Shown: piece by piece, positions 24,778 to 35,603 of the stretch | Layout of the letters: each line of letters starts with the position of its first letter | Numbering within the stretch: the stretch's first letter is position 1 | NCBI GenBank assembly: GCA_003667245.1 | Contig: RCNN01000007.1 | Location: 62,001-126,000 of the forward strand | From: Heterostelium multicystogenum | Taxonomy: Eukaryota > Evosea > Eumycetozoa > Acytosteliales > Acytosteliaceae | Direction: 5' to 3' | DNA length: 64,000 bases | Notes under the pieces: model-generated | Database searches by the model: none | Seen by the model: only the letters and a program-made list of their open reading frames with translations | Told to the model about the DNA's origin: nothing | Made by a program: the position numbers and the translations under genes

Positions 24778-25351
24778 CTCCTGTCATATGATTGATTGAA
24801 TTATCCATTCTGTTATCATATCGTAGTAGTAGTAATATAATATATAAATCTTAACATCTTTTATTATTTATTCAATTTAAATTAAAAAATTCCAAATTTA
24901 ATTTTAGATATAATTGCCTTCAATCGTTTTATTTATTTTTATTTTTTAATTTTTTCATTAATAATAATAATTTGGTTCAATGCAGTTGCATTATAACCTT
25001 GGTACTCAACAGAAACCCTTTCTAGTTTTTTTATTTTTATTTTTTTTTATTTATCAATTAATAAATTGAATTGAATCAACATTTGTCCAAAAGATTTTTG
25101 CAAACAAACACACTCTAATAAGCAAACAAACAAACAGCAACAAAAAAAACATTGAGATACAACAACACGAAGAACTTACGTAGCTATTTACATCCCTATA
25201 TGTGTCTAATGCAAACTTTACCAATATCATACCAGTTGTACTTGTTAAATTTATAGTGTATTTGCAAATAGTATCATCATTAATATTAATAATAACTGTA
25301 TATAGTAATAATAGATAAATCGTAACACCATATTAATACCAATAGCTAAAA
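24778..25351. other. intergenic between the tandem bZIP genes
   Basis: 574 bases of A/T spacer with T-runs near 24940-25060. This is the presumed promoter of bZIP B. Confidence 0.5.
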
Positions 25352-27718
25352 ATGGATCAATATAATCTTCAACAACAACTACCGCAACAACAACAACAAC
25401 AACAGCAACAACAACTTCAATCTTTTGACTTTGATGCAAGTGGTTTTCTGAATTGGAATCAATATGGACAACCTATATCACCACAACCATCAACCTATCT
25501 GTCGCTACAGCAACCGCTGTCCCTGAGCATTGGCGGCAGTAGTGCTTGTGCTAGCGACACTGGTATCAATATCAACACCATCGGTGACTCCAATGGTACT
25601 AACTCCAACCAGAATGTGGCATTCATTTCACAACTGAATCAAATGCAGCAGCAACAACCAGACTTTAGCAATTCGATATACAATCAAACAGTGCCCGTAG
25701 GCTCACCGCAACTGCAGAACAACATGGTCACTGGCGACATTGCATCGATGATTCAGCAGCAACAAGCGCAATTCAAACAAAAGCTAAATGATAACCTCAA
25801 CCAATATCTGAGTGATGATCAAGTTCAATTCATGTTCCTTCAGGAGCAGAAATCATTGTTAAAACAAATTCTAGAATGTCCAGTTACCACCAACTCTCAA
25901 GCGTCACCAGCATCTGTAACCACTCCTACAAACTATATCCAATCACCACCTCAACCATACATAAATAATACTAATCCCTTTTATGTTCCAACCCAATTGA
26001 GCCAGCCTCAACAGCAACAAATTATCACCCAAAACCAAAATCAACAAATACAGCAACAAATTCAACAAGTTCAACAAGTTCAACAGGTTCAACAACAAAC
26101 TCAACAAATCCCTCAGCAGATTCAACAACAAACTCAACATGTTCCTCAGATCCAACAACAGCAACAGCAACAGCAACAACAACAAGTCCAACATCAAACA
26201 CAACAAATCCAACAAAATGTATCAAAGTTTTCTCAACAACCACCATCACATCCGCAACAATTTAATCAACAACAAGAGGATCTATTTCAAAAGCAAATTA
26301 AACTATTACAAAATCAAATACTACCAACGAGTAGTTCATCGAGTCCATCTCCATACACGGAATCATCTTCTCCAATCCAAAATACTGTGGCTGTCAAAGA
26401 GGAGCAGCAACCGACAAGGAAACCGAGATCAAGTCAGTCCAGTAAGGAGTATAGACGAAAGAAGAAGGATCATATTTCAGAAGTTGAGCAAAAGGTTAAG
26501 GAGCTACAGATAGAAAATGATCGATTGTCACGTGAAAACAACATTATGAAAACAGTTACGGTTTCCGATATTATGAAGCCAGACGATTTCCACGAAATTT
26601 TGTTGGAAGTACAGCAATTACTTGTCAAGCTCGCTGAAACCGTGATAAACAACGATAAAAACGAAAGAGCAGTTGAATCCCTCTTGCAATTCTCAAACTT
26701 TTCATCACAGCTTAGATCAACTGTTGTTGAGAGAGAGATTGAAAAGGTAATTCATCCGTTCACACAAGGAAAGCTTGCTGTAATGGGATATAAGGCCTCT
26801 GTAGAATCTTCGGTTATTTGTGGTAAACCAATGGTTTGCGCAGCATGGTGGTCTGACTTCATGGATCAAGCATTTTTAAACGATGACCAGAAAGCCAACT
26901 CAGTCCAAATCGCAAAGGACTACAAGCAAATCAATGATGAACTGACACATCAAAGAGAGAGATTGGAAACAGAAGTCAAGGTCAAATATCTCAGTGAATT
27001 TTCTTATGGTTACAATCGATGGGACGAACGAAACTACCCAACTCAAACTGGAGAGAACGAATACGAAGACGCCAATGACTCTCCACCATCAAGCATAGAT
27101 TTGTCCGCTTTGTCAGGATCAAATCAAAATTGCGAAACAAAGAATGATCACTTTGTACACTCACCTTATCATCACTCAACCAGCAACTCTTCATCCAGTA
27201 TGAGCACCATCAGTCTTGGAGGAGGAAATATCAGCAGTAAGATTCCAGCAATCATTTCATATACCAAACTGCTGGAACAACTCAAAATGATCTTCATTAA
27301 GCATCGTCAGGCAATTGTGGAATGTGATTTCAAACTCATGAAAATATTGTCACCAGTACAGCTTGCCAAGCTGATAGTCAGACATCACACAGTACCTTTC
27401 TATGACATTGCTTTGGTAGACGCAGTTACCAAGGTATGGACAACGCTCCACAACAAAAACCAAAACAACAAAGAAACTTTGGTACAAAAATTACTTCCAA
27501 ACGAAGGTAGATCACAGTTCTTTGAAAGTATTGTAAAAAATAATCAACAGATGAAACAACTTAAAGCAGAGACTCTTCAATCGATATATCAGAATCTTTA
27601 TCAAAACATGTGCAACAGCAACATCTTGAATACCAGCAGTCCGATCCAAAGCAACATCAAAGAGAGTAGCTCCCCTCTTCCTCGAGAAGATGACAGTCAT
27701 TCTAATTCATCAGAATAA
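25352..27718 (+). CDS. bZIP transcription factor B with TGA/DOG1-like C-terminal region
   Basis: An intact single-exon ORF of 788 residues. Residues 1-330 are Gln-rich with long poly-Gln and alternating QQ/V/I runs, typical of dictyostelid activators. The helix DDQVQFMFLQEQKSLLKQIL sits near residue 150. The basic-leucine zipper is SSQSSKEYRRKKKDHISEVE, QKVKELQIENDRLSRENN (about 350-390). The C-terminal region has VQQLLVKLAETVINNDKNER, LRSTVVEREIEKVIHPFTQG, SSVICGKPMVCAAWW and FKLMKILSPVQLAKLIVRHH. This order resembles the region downstream of the zipper in plant TGA factors (DOG1 domain), including a 'W' motif and a helix of the type 'L..IL...Q.A'. That resemblance is inference from memory. 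The upstream paralog has the same plan. Confidence 0.85.
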   Translation: MDQYNLQQQLPQQQQQQQQQQLQSFDFDASGFLNWNQYGQPISPQPSTYLSLQQPLSLSIGGSSACASDTGININTIGDSNGTNSNQNVAFISQLNQMQQQQPDFSNSIYNQTVPVGSPQLQNNMVTGDIASMIQQQQAQFKQKLNDNLNQYLSDDQVQFMFLQEQKSLLKQILECPVTTNSQASPASVTTPTNYIQSPPQPYINNTNPFYVPTQLSQPQQQQIITQNQNQQIQQQIQQVQQVQQVQQQTQQIPQQIQQQTQHVPQIQQQQQQQQQQQVQHQTQQIQQNVSKFSQQPPSHPQQFNQQQEDLFQKQIKLLQNQILPTSSSSSPSPYTESSSPIQNTVAVKEEQQPTRKPRSSQSSKEYRRKKKDHISEVEQKVKELQIENDRLSRENNIMKTVTVSDIMKPDDFHEILLEVQQLLVKLAETVINNDKNERAVESLLQFSNFSSQLRSTVVEREIEKVIHPFTQGKLAVMGYKASVESSVICGKPMVCAAWWSDFMDQAFLNDDQKANSVQIAKDYKQINDELTHQRERLETEVKVKYLSEFSYGYNRWDERNYPTQTGENEYEDANDSPPSSIDLSALSGSNQNCETKNDHFVHSPYHHSTSNSSSSMSTISLGGGNISSKIPAIISYTKLLEQLKMIFIKHRQAIVECDFKLMKILSPVQLAKLIVRHHTVPFYDIALVDAVTKVWTTLHNKNQNNKETLVQKLLPNEGRSQFFESIVKNNQQMKQLKAETLQSIYQNLYQNMCNSNILNTSSPIQSNIKESSSPLPREDDSHSNSSE
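26030..26215 (+). repeat. CAA-rich (poly-Gln coding) repeat tract in bZIP B
   Basis: Dense CAA/CAG codons with interspersed ATT, GTT and ACT codons give QQIQQQIQQVQQVQQVQQQT-like sequence. The opposite strand yields long spurious Leu/Val ORFs. Confidence 0.9.
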
Positions 27719-28464
27719 ACAATGTTGTTATTTTCACTAAATAAAAAAAGGCGGTATTGTTTGCCAATATATACAGCAAATATATATAAGTTTTTAAGAC
27801 GATTACATTTATTTTTTGGATTAGTTTGTCTTCAATTGGATGAATATTCTGGTTATTTTTCTGATCAAATTGTATGGTTCTGGAAATTTAACCCATCATC
27901 TGAAAATTCATTTTGTTTTTTTTTGCTGTAAAAACAAAAGCCTTCCATATAATTATTTGATCGTTACACTTTGAATTTCAAGATTTAATTAAAATATTGG
28001 TTTTGCATTAAAAATACAAATCTCATGAATAAGAATTAAATAAGAAAAATTACAAACATATGATAGTACCATAAAAATTTTAAAGTAGGAGTATTCCTTG
28101 ATTGATAATGTCAGTTTAGTTTTTAGGTTATTGGATTGGACAATCGAATGACAAACAATGAAGACTCCATCATATTTCGGTAATTACTACCAAAACATAC
28201 CTCAGAATTGTCACTGACTTCAGTGGACTGAATCACTCTAGTAGCGGTTCATCCCGTCGGTGAACCCCTTAGACGTGTCGAAAGGCATATCTAAAACCCC
28301 AATCATCATTCGAAATAAATACCATTCCTTTTTTATTTGTTTTTATTTATTTATTTCTTCAATGAAAGTTGATGTAAACCCATATTTAATCAAATAGATG
28401 TGATCTAAAATTAACTTTATTGACAATCATCAGATAGATGTAGAAAGTAATGAATTTTAGAATT
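27719..28464. other. intergenic with a GC-richer hairpin segment
   Basis: A/T spacer downstream of bZIP B. A 69-codon ORF directly after the stop has no coding character. The part 28190-28300 is clearly less AT-rich than its surroundings and contains two inverted repeats (see next entry). Confidence 0.45.
28195..28300. other. candidate structured non-coding segment
   Basis: Two short inverted repeats occur in a row. CACTGA (28212-28217) faces TCAGTG (28220-28225), and GGTTCA (28246-28251) faces TGAACC (28261-28266) with a nine-base loop. The strand is unknown. No tRNA cloverleaf, spliceosomal RNA or SRP signature is visible. Confidence 0.25.
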
Positions 28465-28767
28465 TTAACATTTAAGTTGTTGACCAATTTGAAGGGCAGC
28501 ACAGTTGATTCCTGGGTTACTTTGAGTGAATGCTCCCATATCCCAATTGTGTCCACACTTCGATGTCCAAACACCATAACAGGTATCACCAGAAACTACT
28601 GTAACTATTCGACCACCAGATGAAGCTGATCCAGATGGTCCTGATGGAATAGAAGGTCCAGATGAAGGGATACCAGAATTACCACCACAACTTAATTGTT
28701 GACCAATTTGGAGGGCGGCACAGTTGATTCCTGGGTTACTTTGAGTGAATGCTCTTGCATCCCAATT
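28465..28767 (-). pseudogene. 5'-truncated tandem LysM-domain gene fragment
   Basis: On the minus strand an ATG-less frame of about 100 codons runs from an in-frame TAA (28768-28770) to a TAA at 28465-28467. It contains the C-terminal half of one LysM-like module (NWDARAFTQSNPGINCAALQ, IGQQLSC), a Ser/Pro/Gly linker, and one complete module (VTVVSGDTCYGVWTSKCGHN, then WDMGAFTQSNPGINC and IGQQLKC). LysM modules bind N-acetylglucosamine polymers such as peptidoglycan or chitin. The first half of module 1, any signal peptide and a start codon are missing, so this is a relic or a gene broken in the assembly. The two modules share a 69-base direct repeat. Confidence 0.7.
28480..28767. repeat. 69-base direct repeat, two copies (28480-28548 and 28699-28767)
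   Basis: The two copies are offset by 219 bases, differ at only a few positions and encode the conserved C-terminal half of each LysM module. The near-identity implies recent duplication or gene conversion. Confidence 0.85.
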
Positions 28768-29629
28768 TTAACATAGTCTTTCTTTTTTTAGTGTATGGAT
28801 ATTTCTTTATAGTTTGTTTTTGTTTTTGATTTTCTTTGTTTTCTTTATGTTTATGATGATATTTCCATGGAATCAAAATTTTTAATTTATAGTCTTTGGA
28901 AAAGACTCAAATCTATCTAATATTAATAATTTCATTGAAAATATTTGTCCAAATGATAAATATAAAATGTATCAATAGGTTTTTCCAAAAACTTTTATTA
29001 ATATAATTGTATTATTTATATATTTGTTAAAAACTATAAATAATTTCAATAGTTTCGTTTGTTTTTTGGTTTTGATAATAGTGTGAATAAAGTTTTACAT
29101 TATTTTTTGTGATAACAATAGTTGGGTGATTCAGATTCAAAAAATTAATTTCAAATAATTGTTAGGTGTTTGTTCATTCATGATTTATTAATATCTATCT
29201 TTTATTTCATTTTGTTAAACCAAAAATAAATATCTATCTTTGACATGTTCTTAGTTTACTACAAAATACTATCTATATCGATGACAATGACATATGTGAC
29301 AATGTACTTCCTCTTGAGAATATAATGATAACTCAATGCTCGTCATGATTTGATATATTATATTAATAACATAGTTTATGAAGATATAAAGTCTAGAAAA
29401 CAATCACTGAAGTGAGTTGAAGATTTTGGTCAAAACCCAAATATATATTCATTTTCTTAATATCATATAAGTTTATTATGCTGTTTTTATTAGACTTTAT
29501 GAATTATCTAAAAACATGTAACTCAACATAATACCTTATTAGGTAATTAATTATAATTATTATAATTGTTCAACAATAACAATAATAAAGGACTCTTGAA
29601 GAACGACAATGAAATTAAATGTCCAGTGC
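28768..29629. other. intergenic, AT-rich
   Basis: Plain A/T spacer with T-rich runs. No exon is supported on either strand. Confidence 0.45.
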
Positions 29630-30041
29630 ATTTTAAAAGTTAAAAGTGATATATTATCAGTACAAATGAACATTATTGCCACAATCTTGACCATTTCAAC
29701 AACATCAGAAATAGTTTGATCAAAAATAACAAATATGCTATAGCTTCTGGTAATGAATCACAGATACATTTCAAATTAAACACATTTTGGTTGACTCTCA
29801 AAAACCTTGCATCAAGACAGCAAATAATAAACTAGAGGCAGTCCTATCAATGGTCTATTATCAAACAACGGGCGAATCTTATATCTGTCTCATGGGTGGC
29901 AAAGAAATTAGAAACAAGATGTACTGTATCACCACCAACAAATGGAAGACATTTAACGAAATGGATCACCAATACAGAAGATTTTGTGGATCCGTAATTG
30001 TAACATTAAATAAACTTGATTTCGCAGTTCAACCTAAATAA
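29630..30041 (+). pseudogene. Kelch-protein fragment, relic related to the 18.7-kb gene
   Basis: The frame from 29787 (no ATG at its start) encodes one complete Kelch blade: SYICLMGGKEIRNKMYCITT then NKWKTFNEMDHQYRRFCGSV, ending at a stop at 30041. It aligns with the last blade of the Kelch gene (YFIGGK...NHIYDIKNNRWIQ...RSFDGAV). Upstream, 29650-29830 carries a broken frame with NLDHFNNIRNSLIKNNKYAI that may be the preceding segment. No initiation codon, coiled coil or other blades are present, so it is best read as a decayed partial duplicate. Confidence 0.6.
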
Positions 30042-30547
30042 ACAATATCAATCCAAATCAATGGATTGGATCACTGCTGTGTAATATGTCTTCCAATTGT
30101 TATCTCCTAGTTAAGTTTTTTTTTTTCCATTAGCTTCTAAGATCTTTTGGTGGTAAAATATTGTTGAAGCCTACCCAAACGATCCAAATATCACATATCT
30201 CAAATCAGAAAAGATCAAGAAAAAGTGAACCAATCCCACCCAAACAATGTATCATCTTTTTAAGAACTATCTGTAAGCTGGGTAACTTAATAAATAATTG
30301 AAGATACAAGATCATTTCAATTATTTCTTGTAGCTGAAGTCTTCATTATTAGTTTGCATTAATTATTATTATGATTATACTACAAATGAATAAATATAAT
30401 TTATATATTCTATATCTTAAATATTGGTTGGTTTGGATTGTTGTTTTAGCTCTGTCTTTCTTTTTCCATAAAACTTTCACCGGCCTTAATGGAATGGAAT
30501 GGTAAAATAGGAGTGAGATGGTAAGTTAATTATTCAATTCTTTCTTT
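30042..30547. other. intergenic between a relic and the cortexillin 3' end
   Basis: AT-rich spacer. No coding signal is visible. Confidence 0.45.
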
Positions 30548-31904
30548 TTAAATATTCAAGCATTCTTTACTTATTTGATGGGTGATAATTACTTTTTTAC
30601 CAATGGTTGCATTTGCTGGTTTTACTTCGGTGCTGTGGACGATTCTCATGATTCTTTGTAGCTCCTCCTCCAACTGTTGTCCTAAAAGATCGACTTGCTC
30701 TTGTGATGTTTTACTCATGTCTGCAGATATTTGAGGTGGTCCCCAAAGTGGTGCCAATTTTCCTGTTGACTTTTCTTGTACTTTCTGTTGCAACTTGCAG
30801 AGATAAAGCTGATGTTCTTCAAGTTGGTCACGCAATTGTAAAAGTCCAGGAAGTAGCTGCTTGTTCTCCTGTTCTCTTACCACTTTCTCAAGTATCATTC
30901 TCTCGTATCGCTGAATCTTTAATTCTTCATTGTACATGTTGAGCTGCTCTTCCAAACGCAGAATCTTGCTGATTGATTCTCTTTCCATTTCGGCAATCTC
31001 CATAACACGCTCCTTGATTTCTTCTACTTCTTGCTTCTCGTTCTTCTTCTTGCTCTCGTAGGCCGAGTAGAACATGGAGGTATATAACATCATTGTACGC
31101 TCATCAGCTGTACCAGCAAAGACTTCCTCGGCATCCAATAGCTTTGGTATATTCAAATTCTTTTCTGCAAAGTCAAAGACAGCCTGCAACTTGGAGAGAG
31201 AATCGAGACCAGCCAACGCTGAAAGCCCATCGGTGTCTGTTGAGAGTTTCTGTGCCATTGCCAAGAAAGCTTGTCCGTCTCTAAATCCGTTCTTAAATTG
31301 AGTGATATTGAATCCAGACATATTGGAGCACCACTTTAAGAGGTTTTCCTCAGCCTCTTTCTCGGATGGATCACGATCGGGAATCGAGCTGGTACCATCG
31401 TCTCTGATCATAGAGATACGGAAACGTCTGTAGAGGGTCCACAAGAAACCGAAAATCATCTTTTTGTTTCCGTCATAGAAATCCTCTGGTCCGACACCAC
31501 GTGGCTTCACACCAAGATCGGCCTCTAAGAATTGCATTCCAATATGTAAGTTCTGGATCTTATTGATCTTGTCCTTGGGCTCAGGGTTATATTTGTGTCT
31601 GCATTTCTTGTTACTCAACAACTCAAGAAACTGAATGAAAGCCACACCATCATTGAAATCTGTTGCCATATTATCCACTCTTTTTCCAACCTTTTTTAGC
31701 AATGAATTCACCCAATTTGTAAATGCCTATTCAAAATGCAACACACATACATAAACATTAATGAGTCAACAACATCCACAATCATCATCAACAACAATCA
31801 ATCAGAGCAGCAATCGATCTGACTAATCAATGCATTGAGCAACATACCTTCTCCTGGGCATCTTCCCATTTCTTACTATTGACAGCAGCACTATTTGTTG
31901 CCAT
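30548..31904 (-). CDS. cortexillin-like actin-bundling protein (two exons)
   Basis: Exon 1 (31848-31904) encodes MATNSAAVNSKKWEDAQEK. After an intron (31727-31847), exon 2 starts AFTNWVNSLLKKVGKRV. The joined protein has about 411 residues. Two calponin-homology domains follow: DFNDGVAFIQFLELLS, KINKIQNLHIGMQFLEADLG and FLWTLYRRFRIS in the first, and ENLLKWCSN, FRDGQAFLAMAQ and DERTMMLYTSMFYSAYES in the second. A coiled coil of about 110 residues (KKNEKQEVEEIKERVMEIAE onward) leads to a short basic tail. This is the cortexillin plan: two CHs, a dimerising coil and total length near 440. Cortexillins bundle antiparallel actin in the cortex and concentrate in the cleavage furrow with IQGAPs. 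Divergence in CH1 leaves open which isoform (I, II or the III type) this is. Confidence 0.8.
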
Positions 31905-33620
31905 GACTTTATATTATATATATATCACACTAGTTATAGTTAGTTAGTTAAGTTCTTTTAATAATAGATATATTTATAAAAATACTAATAATAATATTAT
32001 TATTAATAATTAAAACAAAATAAAAAATAAAAAAACCGAGTCAATTGATTGATTGAATGATTGATTGATTGTGATTTTAGTTTCAATTCTCTTAACTATG
32101 ATATGATTTGATGTGATGGGTTGATAATCTTGATTGTCTGACTGATCACAGTATAAAACAGATGTGTTGAAAATATGTTTTTAAATTTAGGTAGGTGCGA
32201 GAGCTTGTTGTTGGTAGTCCACATTCAACCTTTTATCTGCATGTTAAAAACAAAAACAAAATTCAATTTTTTTTAAAGGTCTTAAAAATTTTTCAATGAA
32301 AAGATTGGAAAAAATGGTTTAATTTTTATTATAAAAAACGATGAAAAAAACACAAATCAATTCGATGGTTTTACATGTCTTTCATTATATTTATAAATAT
32401 TATTTATGATCATCACAGATCCTCACCATGAATTCTTCTTTTATAAATAATTCATTCATCATCATATTTAGACAAATACTACTACTATTAAAAAGAGATA
32501 CAACAACAGCATCAACAACAACAACAAATGGAGGTGCAAATCTAGATATTCAATTTAATATCTAATATGTTTCATTGTTGTATCGATAGAAAAAGTATAT
32601 GAGATCTTATACTCCATTAATACTTACAATTACATATAAGATTCTATTATGTTTTTTATTTTAGTTGATTTGGTTGTTTGATTTGAATGGTTTATATAGC
32701 TTACTATAGTTTCTATATCAGACTATTAGTTTAGTCGGTTTTATATTTTATTGATTTGATTGGATTGGATTGGATTTGATTGGATTGATTTCTTGTTTAT
32801 TTGATACTCGGGTAATGTTTTCCAACGATATAATTATATTGTTGATAGTGTCAATAAATAAAGCTCATTGATAAATTTAGTACGTTTGATAGTTATTCAA
32901 ACCCCACTACTTATTATTAATAGATCTAAATATTATGATAAATTTATTTACCACACCTGCCCATAATTATAATCTATAAATGATTTATTAGATTGTAATA
33001 ATTAGCAAACACATCAAATCAATCATTGATTCCTGTACACCAACTTCATATCTAATTCGATTTCATCAGAAAAACAAAAAACAACAACAATAATTTAGTT
33101 TGAAAAGCTCTTGAAGATTTGTCCAAGTAAATTTGATTATAAACTAATAAATATCTAAAAAGAAATAAATTGAACTTTTTGTTTTTATCTGATGATGATA
33201 ATAAATAACAATTCAAAGTGTGTTTAAGAAGTAATCAATAAAATGCAATGATGAATTGAATATGATAAGAACAACAATTAATTTATGATTTTGACATTTG
33301 TTTATTGTTCAATTGTGTTGTTCTTAAATAACAATAAATTTATTTTTTAAATTAATAAAATTTGAATCTTTTTTTTTTTTTTTTTTTTTGGGTGGGAACT
33401 TGTAAGAATTGTGTGTTGACTCACATAAATGTATGTATGTATTACATTAATGGTCGACTTTGTTGTATTATAATTTATAAAATTAAGATTAATTTGAAAA
33501 ACAAAAAGTAGTAAATTAAGTTGTAATCTATTTAAATTTATAATAGACACAGATAGATAGTTATATATAATACACTGTAGATAAATAGATAGATCGATAG
33601 AGAGAACATTTAAACAAAAA
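31905..33620. other. long divergent intergenic region
   Basis: 1.7 kb between the cortexillin-like gene (-) and VAP (+), expected to hold both promoters. It has many GATT/TTGATTG repeats (32040-32060, 32750-32800) and a 21-base T-run at 33369-33389 followed by GGGTGGG. No exon is seen. Confidence 0.5.
33369..33389. repeat. poly-T run (21 bases)
   Basis: A homopolymer about 230 bases upstream of the VAP start. Such oligo-dT tracts are common in dictyostelid promoters and are also assembly trouble spots. Confidence 0.9.
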
Positions 33621-34998
33621 ATGTCATCTTCAAATTTATTGCAATCTCAATCACACTCTTCACCATCGTTGTTGTCACCAACTACAGCTGCTTCGGCAAG
33701 CACCAATTCAAAATCATCATCATCCACTTCACTTTTGAAAATAAGACCCAGAGAGGTTGTATTTCATCGTAAGTATCTATAGATATATATCGTATATATG
33801 GTGTTGTTGTAGTAGACGTTGTAGTTAACACTTGTTGATTTCATGTACAACAGCACCATTCCAAGGATTCATATCGAATCAATTGAAGCTGTATAATCAA
33901 AGTGAGCATATTCTAGCATATAAAGTAAAGACAACTGCTCCAGTTAGATATTGCGTAAAGCCAAATACAGGTATCATTCCACCCGGTGAATCAATCGATG
34001 TTCAAAGTATGATCATATCTCGTCTTATCTCAGTGCTTTATACTTAACAATATCCATCATATATCCTTGTAGTTCTTTTAAATTGCACAAAAGATGTCCC
34101 ATCAATCTCAATGAAAACAAAGGACAAGTTCCAAATCCAAAGCACAATTGTTAGTGAGCTATATACTGATCCAAAGTTAATCGTATGTACATTTACTGTA
34201 TTCGTCGAAATGTAGTTGTTAACACTTTTGATCATGCAGTGGAGCACAACACCAGTCCACCAAATTATGAAACAAAGATTGAAGGCTGTATTTACTTTAC
34301 CAAACCACAATGAAAATGATCATCAAGTCCCACAAAATCAACAGCAATCACAACATCCACCACAACATCCATCACAACATACTACTCCACATATGCATGC
34401 TAACGATATGTCTTCGGTGGTCGGTGATAATGTTGATTCTGACTCTGCTGACGAAGTTATATTTGAGTCGGTTGTCAGTGGCGAAAATACAACTGATAAC
34501 TCCACATATTTATCAACCATAGGAAATCCATCAATTGCTGTTACATCTAGCAACGACACTGAGAAACATCACACTCACAGTCACACTTCGGAATCATCTT
34601 CCATAAAGAAAAGAAATGTTGTACCTTCAACTACGACACCAAACACAGACTCAACCTCCACCTCCACCTCCATCGCTACCTCAAAACCTTCGCCAACAGA
34701 GCAAAATAAGGATCGTGACTACTTTGTAAAAGAGAATATCCAATTAACTAACCAAATCAAACAGATGTTAAATGTAATATAATTACTTTCTTTAAATGTT
34801 GAATTTGCAAATTTAATACTAACTCATAACTCATACAATAATAGAAAATAGAACAACTAGAAAGCAAAACAAAGAATAATCAGACAGTGGAGATGAAGTC
34901 AAGTCCAGAAACAAGTTTTTTCCAATATTAAGCTATTAATCATTGCTCTATGTATATCTGTCATTTCATTCTTAATTGGTAGAATGTTATCCGCATAA
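33621..34998 (+). CDS. vap: VAMP-associated protein (VAP), ER membrane-contact receptor (five exons, one frameshift)
   Basis: Exons 33621-33768, 33854-34006, 34073-34192, 34240-34773 and 34845-34998. After a Ser-rich leader comes the MSP domain: LLKIRPREVVFH, PFQGFISNQLKLYNQSEHIL, AYKVKTTAPVRYCVKPNTGI, IPPGESIDVQILLNC and KTKDKFQIQST. The KVKTTAP.RYCV.PN core is the FFAT-binding surface of VAPs. A disordered His/Ser/Thr linker follows, then a coiled coil (DYFVKENIQLTNQIKQMLN, KIEQLESKTKNN). In frame the protein would end early. Shifting one base near 34905-34910 gives VQKQVFSNIKLLIIALCISV and ISFLIGRMLSA, the expected C-terminal tail anchor. I therefore place the end at 34998 and infer a base error. 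The protein would tether the ER to other membranes and lipid-transfer proteins. Confidence 0.9.
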
Positions 34999-35321
34999 TA
35001 TCATTAGCATCATTAATCTAAAATAGTGCAAATATTTAAATTTCAATAGAATAGAATGCTAAATATCCTTATTGGTTTGGTAAAATCTTAATGTATTATC
35101 GGTGAACTTGAATAATAAAGTTTAATCAATCATAGCAACACTCTATAAAATCTTTTTAATATGACTAAGTTTGCTTATAGTTAGAAAATCATTTATCTAG
35201 AAGTTTCCAACTACCTAGACATAATTCCAACAATCATGTTTTTTGTGAATTTTAAAGTTGATGTAAATATAAATTCTTTTATTTTCTAAATAATATTAAA
35301 CTTATTCTAACAATTAGAAAG
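34999..35321. other. intergenic, AT-rich
   Basis: Spacer with nothing notable beyond AATAAA-type 3' end signals. Confidence 0.45.
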
Positions 35322-35603
35322 ATGATAAAACAATTTGTAATTTCAGAATTGCAAAAAAGGATATCCTTTATACTCAATAATAATATTATTAATGAAATCA
35401 AAAATCATATTATAAAGAACAAATGGAAATATATCTTTGCCTGTGGAATTGGGATTAGCGTTTTCTTTTATTTCAACCCTTTTATCTTACCATTAATATG
35501 GCAAGAAATCTGTACCTATCCATTAACAAGGAAGTTAGTTCACCTTTCTCTCGAATTATTAATGGAAATGTTAAAAAACAATTTAATTTCTAAGTCAAAG
35601 TAA
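35322..35603 (+). CDS. small hydrophobic hypothetical protein (93 aa)
   Basis: An ATG-to-stop ORF with one clear transmembrane stretch (YIFACGIGISVFFYFNPFIL) flanked by Lys-rich segments, and a Leu-rich C-terminal helix (LVHLSLELLMEMLKNNLIS). It has no recognisable domain. Length and composition are somewhat better than random ORFs in this AT-rich DNA, but Asn/Ile/Lys content is what A/T sequence gives by chance. Treat as tentative. Confidence 0.3.
   Translation: MIKQFVISELQKRISFILNNNIINEIKNHIIKNKWKYIFACGIGISVFFYFNPFILPLIWQEICTYPLTRKLVHLSLELLMEMLKNNLISKSK

Noticed and set aside
25943..26249. Leu- and Val-rich minus-strand ORFs
   Set aside because: They are reverse complements of the poly-Gln tract of bZIP B.
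27722..27931. 69-codon ORF right after bZIP B
   Set aside because: AT-rich, no homology to the bZIP family, and overlaps the expected 3' untranslated region.
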